DNA from: Tenuifilaceae bacterium CYCD
Lineage (GTDB): Bacteria > Bacteroidota > Bacteroidia > Bacteroidales > Tenuifilaceae
Reading direction: 5' to 3'
Length of the DNA: 64,000 nt
Assembly (NCBI GenBank): GCA_036322835.1
Contig: AP027304.1
Span: 682,001-746,000 of the forward strand
The notes beneath the pieces are model-generated. The model searched no databases. It was not told where the DNA came from and saw only the letters and a program-made list of their open reading frames with translations. Both the position numbers and the translations under genes were made by a program. How positions within the stretch are numbered: position 1 is the stretch's first letter; each line of letters begins with the position of its first letter. Positions 1-8,100 of the stretch are shown here, in pieces.

Positions 1-553
1 AGGTTTTATCGGTGAGTGTATCCTTAGGAAAAAACTCAGGACCCTCGGGTAGTTGCTCACTTACCATCGTAATTAGGGCCTCGGTGTTAAACTTATGCAA
101 GGCCGATATAGGTAGAATTTTTGCTTCAGGCAGAATTTCAGTCCATTGAGCAACCAATGCTGCGACCTTTTCCTGATCGGATAAATCGACCTTGTTGATT
201 GCAAGAATAATAGGAGCACCAAGCTGTTTAAGTCTATTCAAAAACTCCTCGTTTTTGTTTGGTGTTTCAACGGTATCGGTGATATAGAGAATTACATCGG
301 CATCCTCCAGCGCCGACTCCACAAACTTCATCATTGCAGACTGTAGCTTGTAGGCTGGCTTAAGAATACCAGGAGTATCGGAGTACACAATTTGGAAATC
401 CTCGCCATTTACAATACCCATAATACGATGACGGGTTGTTTGCGCCTTACTGGTTATGATGGAAAGCTTTTCGCCTACCAATGCATTCATCAGCGTTGAT
501 TTTCCAACATTTGGACTACCAATTATATTTACAAAACCTGAACGGTGTGCCAT
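1..553 (-). CDS. era: GTPase Era, C-terminal part missing (window edge)
   Basis: Ribosome-assembly GTPase that binds the 3' end of 16S rRNA during 30S maturation. The translated fragment of about 184 residues starts MAHRSGFVNIIGSPNVGKST and shows the P-loop (GSPNVGKS), the switch II motif DTPG followed by ILKP, and the guanine-specificity motif NKVD, which together with the ...GFV-N-I-G opening are typical of Era. The KH RNA-binding domain would lie to the left of the window, so the gene is cut by the edge and is not a pseudogene. The ATG at 553-551 is the first start after the stop codons upstream. The 53 bases up to the next gene hold only an AT-rich stretch with an imperfect dyad (about 558-567 with 607-616). 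Confidence 0.95.
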   Translation of the reverse strand, partial: MAHRSGFVNIIGSPNVGKSTLMNALVGEKLSIITSKAQTTRHRIMGIVNGEDFQIVYSDTPGILKPAYKLQSAMMKFVESALEDADVILYITDTVETPNKNEEFLNRLKQLGAPIILAINKVDLSDQEKVAALVAQWTEILPEAKILPISALHKFNTEALITMVSEQLPEGPEFFPKDTLTDKT

Positions 554-606
554 TTCTTAGATTCTAGATATTAGACATAAAACATTAGATGAACAATCTA
601 AAAAAA

Positions 607-2175
607 TTAGAATCTATTCATTTTGATCATATTTACCTCTTTTTGAGTCAGGAATCGCCACTTTCCACGGGGTAAATTCTTCTTGGTTAGCCCCGCAAAG
701 TAAACTCTGTCGAGTTTTACAACCCTGTAGAAAAGCGATTCAAATATGCGTCGTACCACTCTGTTTTGTCCGGTGTGAATTTCCACGCCAACTTCGGTTC
801 CATCACTTTCCTCGGTATAATCAACTGCATCAACCTTAAGAATTTCACCATCAACTTCAACACCGTTACGGATCTTCTCCAAATCCTCAAACGATACTTT
901 CTTATCGAGCTCTACGTAATAAATTTTCCTTTTCAAAAAACTAGGATGGGTTAACTTTTTGGTCATTTCACCATCGTTAGTAAGAAGTAGTACGCCTGTA
1001 CTATTTCTGTCCAATCGTCCAACTGGATAAACCCGCTCATCGCAAGCACCATCAATTAAATCCATTACAGTGCGCTTTGCGTGCGGATCGTCAACGGTTG
1101 TAACGTAATCCTTTGGCTTATTCAAAAGGATGTATACCTTACGTTCCGCATCAAGGGTTTTGCCCTTATAGCAAATTTCGTCCTGCGGATTTACTCTTGA
1201 TCCCAATTGGGTAATAACCTCGCCATTTACCGAAATCATACCACCCTGAATTAACTCATCGGCCTCGCGACGGCTGCAAAGACCCGAATTAGCGATATAC
1301 TTGTTTAGACGGATTAAACCATCATCCTCCCTCTCAGGATTCTCTGCTTTTGCAGATTCTCTCCTAGGTTTAGATTCTGGTAAATAATCGTCGTTGTTTT
1401 TTTTCTTAAAAGTTCTTGGTTTGTATCCCGATGCATTATCGGATTCCTCCGAACGTTTCGATTTTGACGAAAACCTATCTCCCCTATCCATACGATCACC
1501 AGATTTCTCGAAACGACTTGGTTTTGATCCAAATCTATCGCCACGCTCTTTGGTTTCCTCGTTACTCCTTGAACCAAAACGACTCTTACTACTAGATCGC
1601 TCTTCGCTTTTGTCAAAACGGCTTGGTTTATCGGAGAATCGGCTTTTACTTGGGCGCTCGCCTCTATCTTCTGTGCGGTATGGTCGTGCATTAAAACCAC
1701 CTACATTTGGAGTCTCGTCTTTATCATCAAAACGGCTAGGCTTTGCTGAAAAACCCTCTTTCCTTGGACGTTCATCACGATCCTCAGAACGTTTCGATTT
1801 AGTCGAAAAATGCTCCTTGTTCTCGTTTTCCTCAAAAGAATCCTCCCTATTATCGGGAGCAAAACGATTGCGGAAAGGAACTTCCTCTGTGTTTTTAATC
1901 TTTAATGTTCTTGGCTTATAGCTACTTCCACCCTCTTGCTCATCTTCACGACGAGGTTTCCGAGGTTTATCGAATGATTTTTCTTTTGAAGTAAAGCTTT
2001 GCTTTTGGGTAGATTCCTCGCCATCTTCAATACGAGGTTTAGGAGTGTCACTTTCCGTGTCAGGATTAACGGATTTGAGAGCCATTGTCCTTGGACGGTA
2101 AACCTTTGCAGGTTCCTCTTGGGTGTTAGTCCGCGTCTCGCGTTTAACATCCCCTTTCTTACTTTTTCTTTCCAT
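607..2175 (-). CDS. rluB: 23S rRNA pseudouridine synthase (RluB/RsuA family) with long charged N-terminal extension
   Basis: Converts a uridine of large-subunit rRNA to pseudouridine. Of 522 residues, only about 286-522 form the recognisable enzyme: an S4 RNA-binding domain (from LIRLNKYIANSGLCSRREAD) and the RsuA/RluB catalytic domain with the signature GRLDRNSTGVLLLTND, catalytic Asp near residue 389. Family members are usually about 240-300 residues. Residues 1-285 are low-complexity and strongly charged, with repeated motifs such as KPSRF-D/E-K, SKSKRSE, ERGDRF and YKPRT, surely disordered and probably RNA-binding. Such Arg/Ser-rich heads are known on Bacteroidota members of this family. 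The specific assignment to RluB and not another RsuA-family member is by similarity. A TATCTTTG -7 type element lies at 2233-2240 (minus). Long open frames on the other strand are mirror images of the repeats. Confidence 0.88.
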   Translation of the reverse strand: MERKSKKGDVKRETRTNTQEEPAKVYRPRTMALKSVNPDTESDTPKPRIEDGEESTQKQSFTSKEKSFDKPRKPRREDEQEGGSSYKPRTLKIKNTEEVPFRNRFAPDNREDSFEENENKEHFSTKSKRSEDRDERPRKEGFSAKPSRFDDKDETPNVGGFNARPYRTEDRGERPSKSRFSDKPSRFDKSEERSSSKSRFGSRSNEETKERGDRFGSKPSRFEKSGDRMDRGDRFSSKSKRSEESDNASGYKPRTFKKKNNDDYLPESKPRRESAKAENPEREDDGLIRLNKYIANSGLCSRREADELIQGGMISVNGEVITQLGSRVNPQDEICYKGKTLDAERKVYILLNKPKDYVTTVDDPHAKRTVMDLIDGACDERVYPVGRLDRNSTGVLLLTNDGEMTKKLTHPSFLKRKIYYVELDKKVSFEDLEKIRNGVEVDGEILKVDAVDYTEESDGTEVGVEIHTGQNRVVRRIFESLFYRVVKLDRVYFAGLTKKNLPRGKWRFLTQKEVNMIKMNRF

Positions 2176-2400
2176 TTAAGTGTTGAATATTGAACTTTTA
2201 GGCTAACTCTTTAGCCATTTAAAATTAGGGTGCAAAGATAATAATTAGTTTGATGTTTACGCTAAATTAATTTGATAATTTGAAAATTAGTCAATTAGCC
2301 AATCGAAGATTCTTTTATAATTTGAGTCGCAAAATGGATTTGCTAAAAATTGGGTCTCATTTAAATTTTCAAATTGACTTATTCTCAAATTGGCTAATTA

Positions 2401-3114
2401 TCAGAATGCCAAGTAGAAATCCGCCGTTAATTGCTTATACTCCTCGGTATAGTTCCCTTCCGAATCATGAATGCACAGCAACGACTCTTCCAATGGCTTC
2501 TTCTCAAATTCAAGTTGAATTAACATCCGAAGCGTGCTCCTATTCGGTTTGGATTGTATGTTAAGCCGTTTGTTGCAGAATAGTCCATAGCTAGCCGCTT
2601 TGACAACAAAAACGTTCCCTTCGGTATACGGGAAAACGCCACAGAACTTACCATTTAATGCAAGCAGACTTGCTATACCTTTTAAAAGTTCATCGTAGGG
2701 CAAAGTATCGTTATGGCGGGTTAGGGTTCTGTGTTCAAATGGCGATTTTAATGATTGATCGAAATACGGCGGATTTGAGACTATCAAATCATACTTATGG
2801 CTGCTTTCAGCAACAAAATCCTGGAAGGATTTATTCATAATAGAAACCCGACTATGCCAAAGCGATTTTTCTGCATTCAGTTCAGCCTGCTTTGCCGAAG
2901 GTGCATCAATTTCAACAGCATCGATCAATGCCGTTGAACTACGTTGCGCAAGCATAAGTGCAATAACCCCTGTTCCGGTTCCAATATCAAGAATTCTGTT
3001 TGCATCAACCACGTTGGCCCAAGCACCAAGCAAAACACCATCGGTTCCAACTTTCATTGCCGCATGTGTTTGGCTAATTGTAAATTGCTTAAACTTAAAA
3101 TAGGTATTGGGCAT
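2401..3114 (-). CDS. trmN6: tRNA1(Val) (adenine(37)-N6)-methyltransferase
   Basis: SAM-dependent methyltransferase that modifies A37 of tRNA-Val1 (YfiC family). The 237-residue protein has the SAM-binding motif DIGTGTGVIALMLAQR (about 43-58) and the amino-methyltransferase motif NPPYF (about 115-119), and the family opening F-K-F-K-Q-F-x-I ... H-A-A-M-K-V-G-T-D-G-V-L-L-G. Length agrees with the family. An isolated TACCTTTG box on the minus strand (3133-3140) lies 18 bases before the start codon, so the message is probably nearly leaderless. The gene is separate from the three genes above it by about 46 bases. Confidence 0.9.
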   Translation of the reverse strand: MPNTYFKFKQFTISQTHAAMKVGTDGVLLGAWANVVDANRILDIGTGTGVIALMLAQRSSTALIDAVEIDAPSAKQAELNAEKSLWHSRVSIMNKSFQDFVAESSHKYDLIVSNPPYFDQSLKSPFEHRTLTRHNDTLPYDELLKGIASLLALNGKFCGVFPYTEGNVFVVKAASYGLFCNKRLNIQSKPNRSTLRMLIQLEFEKKPLEESLLCIHDSEGNYTEEYKQLTADFYLAF

Positions 3115-3160
3115 ACTTCTTTAATTGGCCAGCAAAGGTATTATTTTTATACAAATTAGG

Positions 3161-3940
3161 CTAAACTTCGCCATTTACCCCCATTCCAAAAAGCGCGAAA
3201 TCGAACTTAATTGGATCGTTGGAATCGAATTGACGAAGCTCTGAGGTCAACTCCTCAACTGCCTTAAAATCGTTCTGCTGCCGTTGCAGCAAGCCTAAAC
3301 TACGGGCAACTCGGCCTGAATGAACATCAAGCGGAATCAATAATGCTGAAGTTGGTATTTCGGTCCACAACCCAAAATCAACCCCTTCGAAGCTAGGTCG
3401 AACTAGCCATCTCAAATACATATTGAGCCTCTTAGCTGCAGAGCCGTTGTTTATATTGGGTGTATGCTTTAGTGTTCGACTAGGAATATCTGCTTTTACA
3501 AAACAATCCCTAAACGCATTGATAGAATCCGCAACAGATTGGCTCTGATTATATGCATCAACAAACACCCTTCTCAATCCTCCTTGCTCGCTATAAATTG
3601 AGTTTAGCACTTGAATAAATGCAGCACAATCATCTGCATTAAATGTACGATGTACAAACCCTTTTAAATATTTTTTATCTGATGATTTATAGTTGATTAC
3701 AAATTCGTATGGATTATTATTCATCGCGGTGAGCAATCGCACCATACTATTCAGAATAGATTTTCTGTTGCCCCAAGCAATTGTGGCAGTTAGCATTCCT
3801 ACAATTTCAATATCCTCCATTTTATTGAAACGATGCGGAATTTGAATAGGATCGTCAACCAAGAAAAACTTATTGGCATAGCGCTTATATCGGCTATCCA
3901 GCAATTCCTGTAACTCTGTTTTGCTTTGAGGAAGAATCAT
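3161..3940 (-). CDS. TIGR02757 (DUF2400) family protein
   Basis: A conserved cytosolic protein of 259 residues without an experimentally established role. The sequence matches the TIGR02757 family common in Bacteroidota and some Proteobacteria: N-terminal LLDSRYKRYAN..., the central MLTATIAWGNRKSI segment, a W-L-V-R-P and DVHSGRVARSLGLL segment. The later segment resembles helix-hairpin/DNA-glycosylase-like folds, but no catalytic assignment can be made from sequence alone. Its ATG overlaps the TAA of the upstream ABC ATPase gene (TAATG, one shared base), so the two are translationally coupled in one operon. Confidence 0.85.
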   Translation of the reverse strand: MILPQSKTELQELLDSRYKRYANKFFLVDDPIQIPHRFNKMEDIEIVGMLTATIAWGNRKSILNSMVRLLTAMNNNPYEFVINYKSSDKKYLKGFVHRTFNADDCAAFIQVLNSIYSEQGGLRRVFVDAYNQSQSVADSINAFRDCFVKADIPSRTLKHTPNINNGSAAKRLNMYLRWLVRPSFEGVDFGLWTEIPTSALLIPLDVHSGRVARSLGLLQRQQNDFKAVEELTSELRQFDSNDPIKFDFALFGMGVNGEV

Positions 3941-4590
3941 TAGCCAAGTAGCCCATCGTTCATAGTAATCTGCATATCGGCCATACGGGCTAAGTCCTTA
4001 TCGTGAGTAACCACCACAAAGGTCTGCCCCATTTGATCGCGAAGCTTAAAGAAAAGATTATGCAACTCCTCCTTATTGTGCGAATCGAGATTTCCCGAGG
4101 GTTCATCGGCCAAAACAACCAATGGGTTATTAATCAATGCGCGAGCAACGGCTACGCGCTGCTGCTCGCCTCCTGATAACTCCGATGGTTTATGGGTTAA
4201 TCTGTGCGAAAGACCTAGAAAATCTAATAGTTCCTTTGCCCTTTCTTGTGAGGAGTTCATACTTTTTCCTGCAATAAGTGCAGGCATACAAACATTTTCC
4301 AGCGCGGTGAATTCTGGCAGTAAATGATGAAACTGAAAAACAAATCCTATGTGGGTGTTTCGGAATTTGGCAAGTTGTTTGTCCCTCATCAACGATAAAT
4401 TCTCCCCATTCATATAAACATTGCCAGAATCAGGCTGACTAAGCGTACCCATTATCTGTAACAGTGTGGTTTTACCGGCCCCGCTGGGTCCAACTATGGC
4501 AATCACTTTTTTTTCGGGTATCTCAACAGTTATACCTTTAAGAACCGTAAGCGATCCAAAGGATTTGATAATATTTTCGACCTTTATCAT
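3940..4590 (-). CDS. lolD: LolD-type ABC transporter ATP-binding protein
   Basis: Cytoplasmic ATPase of a MacB/LolCDE-class transporter, which extracts lipoproteins from the inner membrane. The 216-residue chain has Walker A GPSGAGKT (about 34-41), the Q-loop region [16 protein letters not shown], the signature [15 protein letters not shown], Walker [13 protein letters not shown], and the H-loop VVTHD. The [10 protein letters not shown] segment is typical of LolD. Its membrane partner is not adjacent; an FtsX/LolC-E-type permease is found at 15951-17192 and is a plausible partner. Transcribed away from glmM; both divergent genes have TACTTTTG boxes (4613-4620 minus, 4678-4685 plus). Confidence 0.85.
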   Translation of the reverse strand: MIKVENIIKSFGSLTVLKGITVEIPEKKVIAIVGPSGAGKTTLLQIMGTLSQPDSGNVYMNGENLSLMRDKQLAKFRNTHIGFVFQFHHLLPEFTALENVCMPALIAGKSMNSSQERAKELLDFLGLSHRLTHKPSELSGGEQQRVAVARALINNPLVVLADEPSGNLDSHNKEELHNLFFKLRDQMGQTFVVVTHDKDLARMADMQITMNDGLLG

Positions 4591-4677
4591 TTTTGCCTCG
4601 TTTGTACAGTTACAAAAGTAGTAAATTTAAGTATGCAGAATTCATAATCAAAAAACGATAAAGACATAGACTTTTTC

Positions 4678-4685
4678 TACTTTTG
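4678..4685 (+). promoter_or_regulatory. Bacteroidota -7 element (TACTTTTG) before glmM
   Basis: TACTTTTG fits the TAnnTTTG consensus and lies 22 bases before the glmM ATG. No TTG is seen at the expected distance upstream, so only one half of the promoter is supported. Confidence 0.5.
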
Positions 4686-4707
4686 TGATAATAAATTTGG
4701 AAAGAGT

Positions 4708-6099
4708 ATGACACTAATTAAATCGATATCAGGCATTAGAGGAACCATTGGAGGATCTGTCAACGAGAACTTGACCCCTGTTGACATTGTAAAATTCACC
4801 TCGGCATATGCTCAATGGCTGAAAATGCATAACCCAAATAAAAAAAGTAAGGTTGCGGTAGGCCGCGATGCTCGAATATCGGGCGAAATGGCCAATAACA
4901 TTGTAATTGGAGCATTGATGGGTTGCGGAGTTGATGTTTTGGACTTAGGACTAGCAACAACGCCAACCGTTGAGATGGCTGTTATCCACGAAAAAACCGA
5001 TGGCGGAATTATATTAACAGCGAGCCATAACCCCCGACAATGGAATGCCTTAAAGTTATTGAATGAAAAAGGGGAATTCCTTTCCGATGCTGATGGTAGA
5101 AAAGTTCTGGAAATTGCCGAAAAGGAAACCTTCTCGTTTGTAGAGATTGATCAACTAGGTGTTGTAGAAGAGGAATACTCGTTTGTTGATGAGCATATTA
5201 ACAAAATAATGCAACTAAAGTATGTAGATACTAAAGCCATTGCCAAAGCAAATTTTAAAGTGGCCATAGACTGCGTAAACTCTGTGGGAGGAATTGCAAT
5301 ACCAAGATTACTCAAAGCACTTGGCATTAGTAATGTTATAGAACTATACACCGATCCTACCGGAGACTTTCCTCATAACCCAGAACCACTTCCTGAGCAT
5401 CTGCACGAAATATCCAAAGTGATAAAGGAACAAAAGGCCGATGTCGGCTTTGTGGTTGATCCCGATGTGGATCGCTTGGCAATTGTAAATGAGGATGGAA
5501 CTATGTTTGGTGAAGAGTACACCCTTGTTTCCGTTGCCGATTACGTGCTAGGTTTCAATGCAGGGAATACCGTTTCAAACCTATCGAGTACCGCAGCATT
5601 GCGCGATGTAACCCAAAAGCATGGAAAGGAATATTTTGCATCGGCAGTTGGTGAGGTAAACGTTGTTACCAAAATGAAGGAGGTTAACGCCATTATTGGT
5701 GGCGAAGGTAACGGTGGCGTAATTTTACCTGAACTTCATTACGGACGAGATGCTTTAGTGGGAATAGCAATATTCCTTACGCAACTGGCCCATTCGGGCA
5801 AGAAATGCTCGGCCTTAAGGGCAACCTATCCCAACTACTTTATCTCCAAAAATAAAATTGAGCTGAAGGCTGGAATGAATCCCGATGATGTTCTGGCCAA
5901 AATGCTTGCTCAATACCAGCATTTAAAGGTAAACACCGCCGATGGTTTGCGTATTGATTTTGAGGATGGCTGGGTACACATGCGCAAATCGAACACCGAG
6001 CTAATCATCAGGATTTATGCTGAAAGCAGTTCCACAGAAAAAGCAAACGAACTGGCAATTAGAATGATAAATCAGATAAAAGCATTATTTGGAATTTAA
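4708..6099 (+). CDS. glmM: Phosphoglucosamine mutase / phosphohexomutase
   Basis: Interconverts glucosamine-6-phosphate and glucosamine-1-phosphate on the way to UDP-GlcNAc, hence to peptidoglycan and LPS. The 463-residue protein has the alpha-D-phosphohexomutase architecture: catalytic phosphoserine in TASHNP (Ser about 106), Mg-binding loop DPDVDR (about 252-257), sugar-binding loop GEGNGG, and a C-terminal phosphate-binding loop RKSNTE. The DPDVDR form (commonly DGDxDR) and the length are usual for the Bacteroidota enzyme. Some members also act on mannose or glucose phosphates, so the exact sugar is inferred. It is monocistronic, ending in a strong shared terminator. Confidence 0.88.
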   Translation: MTLIKSISGIRGTIGGSVNENLTPVDIVKFTSAYAQWLKMHNPNKKSKVAVGRDARISGEMANNIVIGALMGCGVDVLDLGLATTPTVEMAVIHEKTDGGIILTASHNPRQWNALKLLNEKGEFLSDADGRKVLEIAEKETFSFVEIDQLGVVEEEYSFVDEHINKIMQLKYVDTKAIAKANFKVAIDCVNSVGGIAIPRLLKALGISNVIELYTDPTGDFPHNPEPLPEHLHEISKVIKEQKADVGFVVDPDVDRLAIVNEDGTMFGEEYTLVSVADYVLGFNAGNTVSNLSSTAALRDVTQKHGKEYFASAVGEVNVVTKMKEVNAIIGGEGNGGVILPELHYGRDALVGIAIFLTQLAHSGKKCSALRATYPNYFISKNKIELKAGMNPDDVLAKMLAQYQHLKVNTADGLRIDFEDGWVHMRKSNTELIIRIYAESSSTEKANELAIRMINQIKALFGI

Positions 6100-6118
6100 G
6101 AACCTGACTTCATAAAAC

Positions 6119-6151
6119 AAAAAAGGGAATCCCAACAGGATTCCCTTTTTT
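6119..6151. terminator. Bidirectional intrinsic terminator between glmM and the beta-helix lipoprotein gene
   Basis: A 12-base stem (AAAAGGGAATCC at 6121-6132 with its complement at 6138-6149), a five-base loop, a T run on the plus side and an A run on the minus side. It can end both converging transcripts. Confidence 0.9.
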
Positions 6152-6175
6152 GCTTTGTTGAAAACCTAATCCTAG

Positions 6176-7330
6176 CTATTCCTCGTAGGTATAAATATCG
6201 CCTAAACTACAATTGGTAAAAGTATTTCCAGTACTACTAACCGATAAACTTGCTCCATTATCCAAATAGATGGCCCATCCCGATGAATTTTTAAAATTGC
6301 AATTGGCAACTGTTGCGCCAGCAACTTCTCTAATATATATACAAGCCTCCTGATCGTAACCTGCATACTCAAAATTACAGTACTCAAATTTAGAGTTAGG
6401 AGTTGTGTACTGATACAAGAAAAGACCTCGCCATGCACCTGCAGCAGGTGATGTGTTGCTTGTTGTGAAAACTATAGGGTTTGTTGCAGTTCCCGTTGCA
6501 GTAAGAGTTGTGTTTGCAGAATACCCAACATCTATTCTTCCACCGGCATTGAATGACAAAATAGTACCAGGTTCAATGGTTAGGTTTGTTTCCACCGTTG
6601 TTGTACCATCAAAAATATAAGGAACAGCTTGTTTTTTCCAAGTCAAATTAGCACCATTGCTTGTTGTAATATCCCCTGTTGCAACAAAAATACCATACCC
6701 ATTACCGCAGGTTATTGCATTATTAGTACCCAGTGTATGGATTGCGCTAGGATATATAATTATTGCATTTGTTCCACACTCCTCAATGGTGTTATTGTTC
6801 ATAGCAACAAATGCAGCTGATTCGTTCAACTCAATCCCAACTTTTTGTACGTATTTAACGGTGTTGTTGTTAAATGTTAGTTTGCAACGAATATCAATAG
6901 CCGACCAATCAGCACATCCAGCATACAAAAAGTCGCAGTAAGTGATACTCGTGTTTTGTAATACGTTAGTATAAAAGTATACACCATCCCAAGAGCCTGG
7001 TGTTGGATTAGCGTTGTACGATGTAAACACGATTCTCTTATCGGCAGTTCCGTTGGCTGTTATGGTTACATTGCTTGTATATCCAAAACCCAAACTTGCA
7101 CCTGTTTTGAATTTAATTACTGTGCCCGGCTCAATGGTAAGATTTGCTTCAACATCAATATCGCCATCAATAACGTATAGATTGTCAGCAGTCCATGTTG
7201 TTTCTGTAGTGATATTGCTTACAATTACCACCTCTTTTGTGCTATTACTGTCATCATCATCTTTTTCACAGGAAGTAAAACCAATAGTAAATGCTGTAAA
7301 TGCAATTCCTAATAATGTTAATCTTTTCAT
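6176..7330 (-). CDS. Lipoprotein with two right-handed beta-helix-type repeats
   Basis: Exported lipoprotein of 384 residues. A signal sequence ends in the lipobox GFTSC (lipidated Cys21), followed by an acidic EKDDDD linker. The rest is two related halves (about 45-200 and 229-384), each opening with T-W/L-T-x-x-x-x-Y-V/I-x-D and LTIEPGT (64-70 and 249-255), then G-Y-T/S-x-N-x-T-x-T-A-x-G-T-A, IVFT, P-G-S/A-W-x-G-x-F-Y, and Y-C-x-F-x-Y-A-G. This is the pattern of secreted parallel beta-helix (pectate-lyase-like) surface proteins. No catalytic residues can be named; a carbohydrate- or surface-binding role is possible. It is 39 bases downstream of the barrel gene and probably shares its message. 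Confidence 0.78.
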   Translation of the reverse strand: MKRLTLLGIAFTAFTIGFTSCEKDDDDSNSTKEVVIVSNITTETTWTADNLYVIDGDIDVEANLTIEPGTVIKFKTGASLGFGYTSNVTITANGTADKRIVFTSYNANPTPGSWDGVYFYTNVLQNTSITYCDFLYAGCADWSAIDIRCKLTFNNNTVKYVQKVGIELNESAAFVAMNNNTIEECGTNAIIIYPSAIHTLGTNNAITCGNGYGIFVATGDITTSNGANLTWKKQAVPYIFDGTTTVETNLTIEPGTILSFNAGGRIDVGYSANTTLTATGTATNPIVFTTSNTSPAAGAWRGLFLYQYTTPNSKFEYCNFEYAGYDQEACIYIREVAGATVANCNFKNSSGWAIYLDNGASLSVSSTGNTFTNCSLGDIYTYEE

Positions 7331-7369
7331 AATTTTATATTTAATGATTAATAAAGCTTATTACTATAA

Positions 7370-7921
7370 CTAAAACTTAACCGAAAGGCCAAGATTAAGG
7401 TATGCAATGCCATACCCCACTTCGGCCATGGCTGCAATCCTATCGGTGAAATAGTAACGACCACCAACAAATAAATCTAACCGCGCACTGCTTTCCGTAG
7501 CATTATACGAGCCAGGAACATCGCCAATTTCTTTAGCATTAACAATATCATACCCTAGTAATACTCCAGCGTAGGTATCGAATTTATTGAGAAGTTGGTA
7601 GTGGAAAACACCCCTTGCACCAATAATAATATCGGTATATTTCCATCCGTAACCGTAATACTCCCATTTTGCGCTGGTATAGCCAAAATATCCGCCAACA
7701 CCAAGGGAACTCTTATCGTTAAAAAGGTGATCCTTGATTCCCATTTCGAAGGATGCCGACAACGGAGGAACCTTGCTGGTATATCCGCTACCCGAATACA
7801 ACGCGTTACCAAGGCCAATGCCTAAGTTAAGCACTTTATCGCCCTTATTAAAGGTATTTTGCGATACTCCTAGTAATGCAAAACCACACAAAGCCACAAT
7901 TAGTAAAAATGTTTTTTTCAT
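7370..7921 (-). CDS. Small outer-membrane beta-barrel protein
   Basis: A 183-residue protein with a signal peptide (MKKTFLLIVALCGFALLGVSQ, cut after about residue 20) and alternating aromatic/hydrophobic strands: VLNLGIGLGN, LSASFEMGI, LGVGGYFGYTSA, IIIGARGVFHYQL, DTYAGVLLGYDI, LDLFVGGRYYF, AAMAEVGYGIAYLNLGLSVKF. The terminal Phe is typical of outer-membrane insertion signals. Eight strands are likely, so an OmpW/OmpX-sized barrel rather than a porin. It starts divergently from the GG-leader peptide gene, and a TACCTTTG -7 box (7969-7976 minus) lies 23 bases from a GC-rich palindrome, suggesting co-regulation with that locus. No substrate can be assigned. Confidence 0.75.
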   Translation of the reverse strand: MKKTFLLIVALCGFALLGVSQNTFNKGDKVLNLGIGLGNALYSGSGYTSKVPPLSASFEMGIKDHLFNDKSSLGVGGYFGYTSAKWEYYGYGWKYTDIIIGARGVFHYQLLNKFDTYAGVLLGYDIVNAKEIGDVPGSYNATESSARLDLFVGGRYYFTDRIAAMAEVGYGIAYLNLGLSVKF

Positions 7922-7968
7922 TGCTCAAAAATTTAGTTGAATAATTTTTATAGATTTAAAATCCGAAT

Positions 7969-7976
7969 CAAAGGTA
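7969..7976 (-). promoter_or_regulatory. -7 element (TACCTTTG) of the barrel gene
   Basis: TACCTTTG read on the minus strand, 47 bases before the ATG. There is no TTG at -33; instead the palindrome at 8000-8015 ends 23 bases upstream, as expected for an activator-dependent promoter. Confidence 0.55.
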
Positions 7977-7999
7977 TTGAGCAAACCAAGGATGATTTT

Positions 8000-8015
8000 A
8001 CCCCCAAAAGGGGGT
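8000..8015. promoter_or_regulatory. Palindrome 1, candidate operator between barrel and peptide genes
   Basis: ACCCCC-AAAA-GGGGGT, a 6-base inverted repeat with a 4-base spacer, in an otherwise AT-rich intergenic region. It lies between divergent genes: 23 bases from the -7 box of the barrel gene and 17 bases from a TATCTTCA box (8033-8040) before the peptide gene. The same palindrome recurs at 8326-8342. A T run follows on the plus side, but no plus-strand gene ends here, so a terminator role is unlikely. Confidence 0.6.
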
Positions 8016-8032
8016 TTTTGGATTAAGTTTTC

Positions 8033-8040
8033 TATCTTCA
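8033..8040 (+). promoter_or_regulatory. Weak -7 element (TATCTTCA) before the GG-leader peptide gene
   Basis: Six of six TA..TTTG positions except the last two (TATCTTCA). It lies 60 bases before the ATG and 17 bases after palindrome 1, leaving a leader with no Shine-Dalgarno sequence. Weak on its own. Confidence 0.35.
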
Positions 8041-8100
8041 CATAAGAATTGGGGACGCCGAAAACCAAGATAGAGTAGGCATAATTATAATGATACTAAA

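Noticed and set aside
1394-1921. 175-residue open frame on the plus strand opposite the pseudouridine synthase head
   Set aside because: It mirrors the repetitive codons of the real gene on the minus strand and has no domain-like sequence.
8000-8020. Palindrome followed by TTTTT as a rho-independent terminator
   Set aside because: There is no plus-strand gene that ends there; both flanking genes start here. The second copy lacks the T run.
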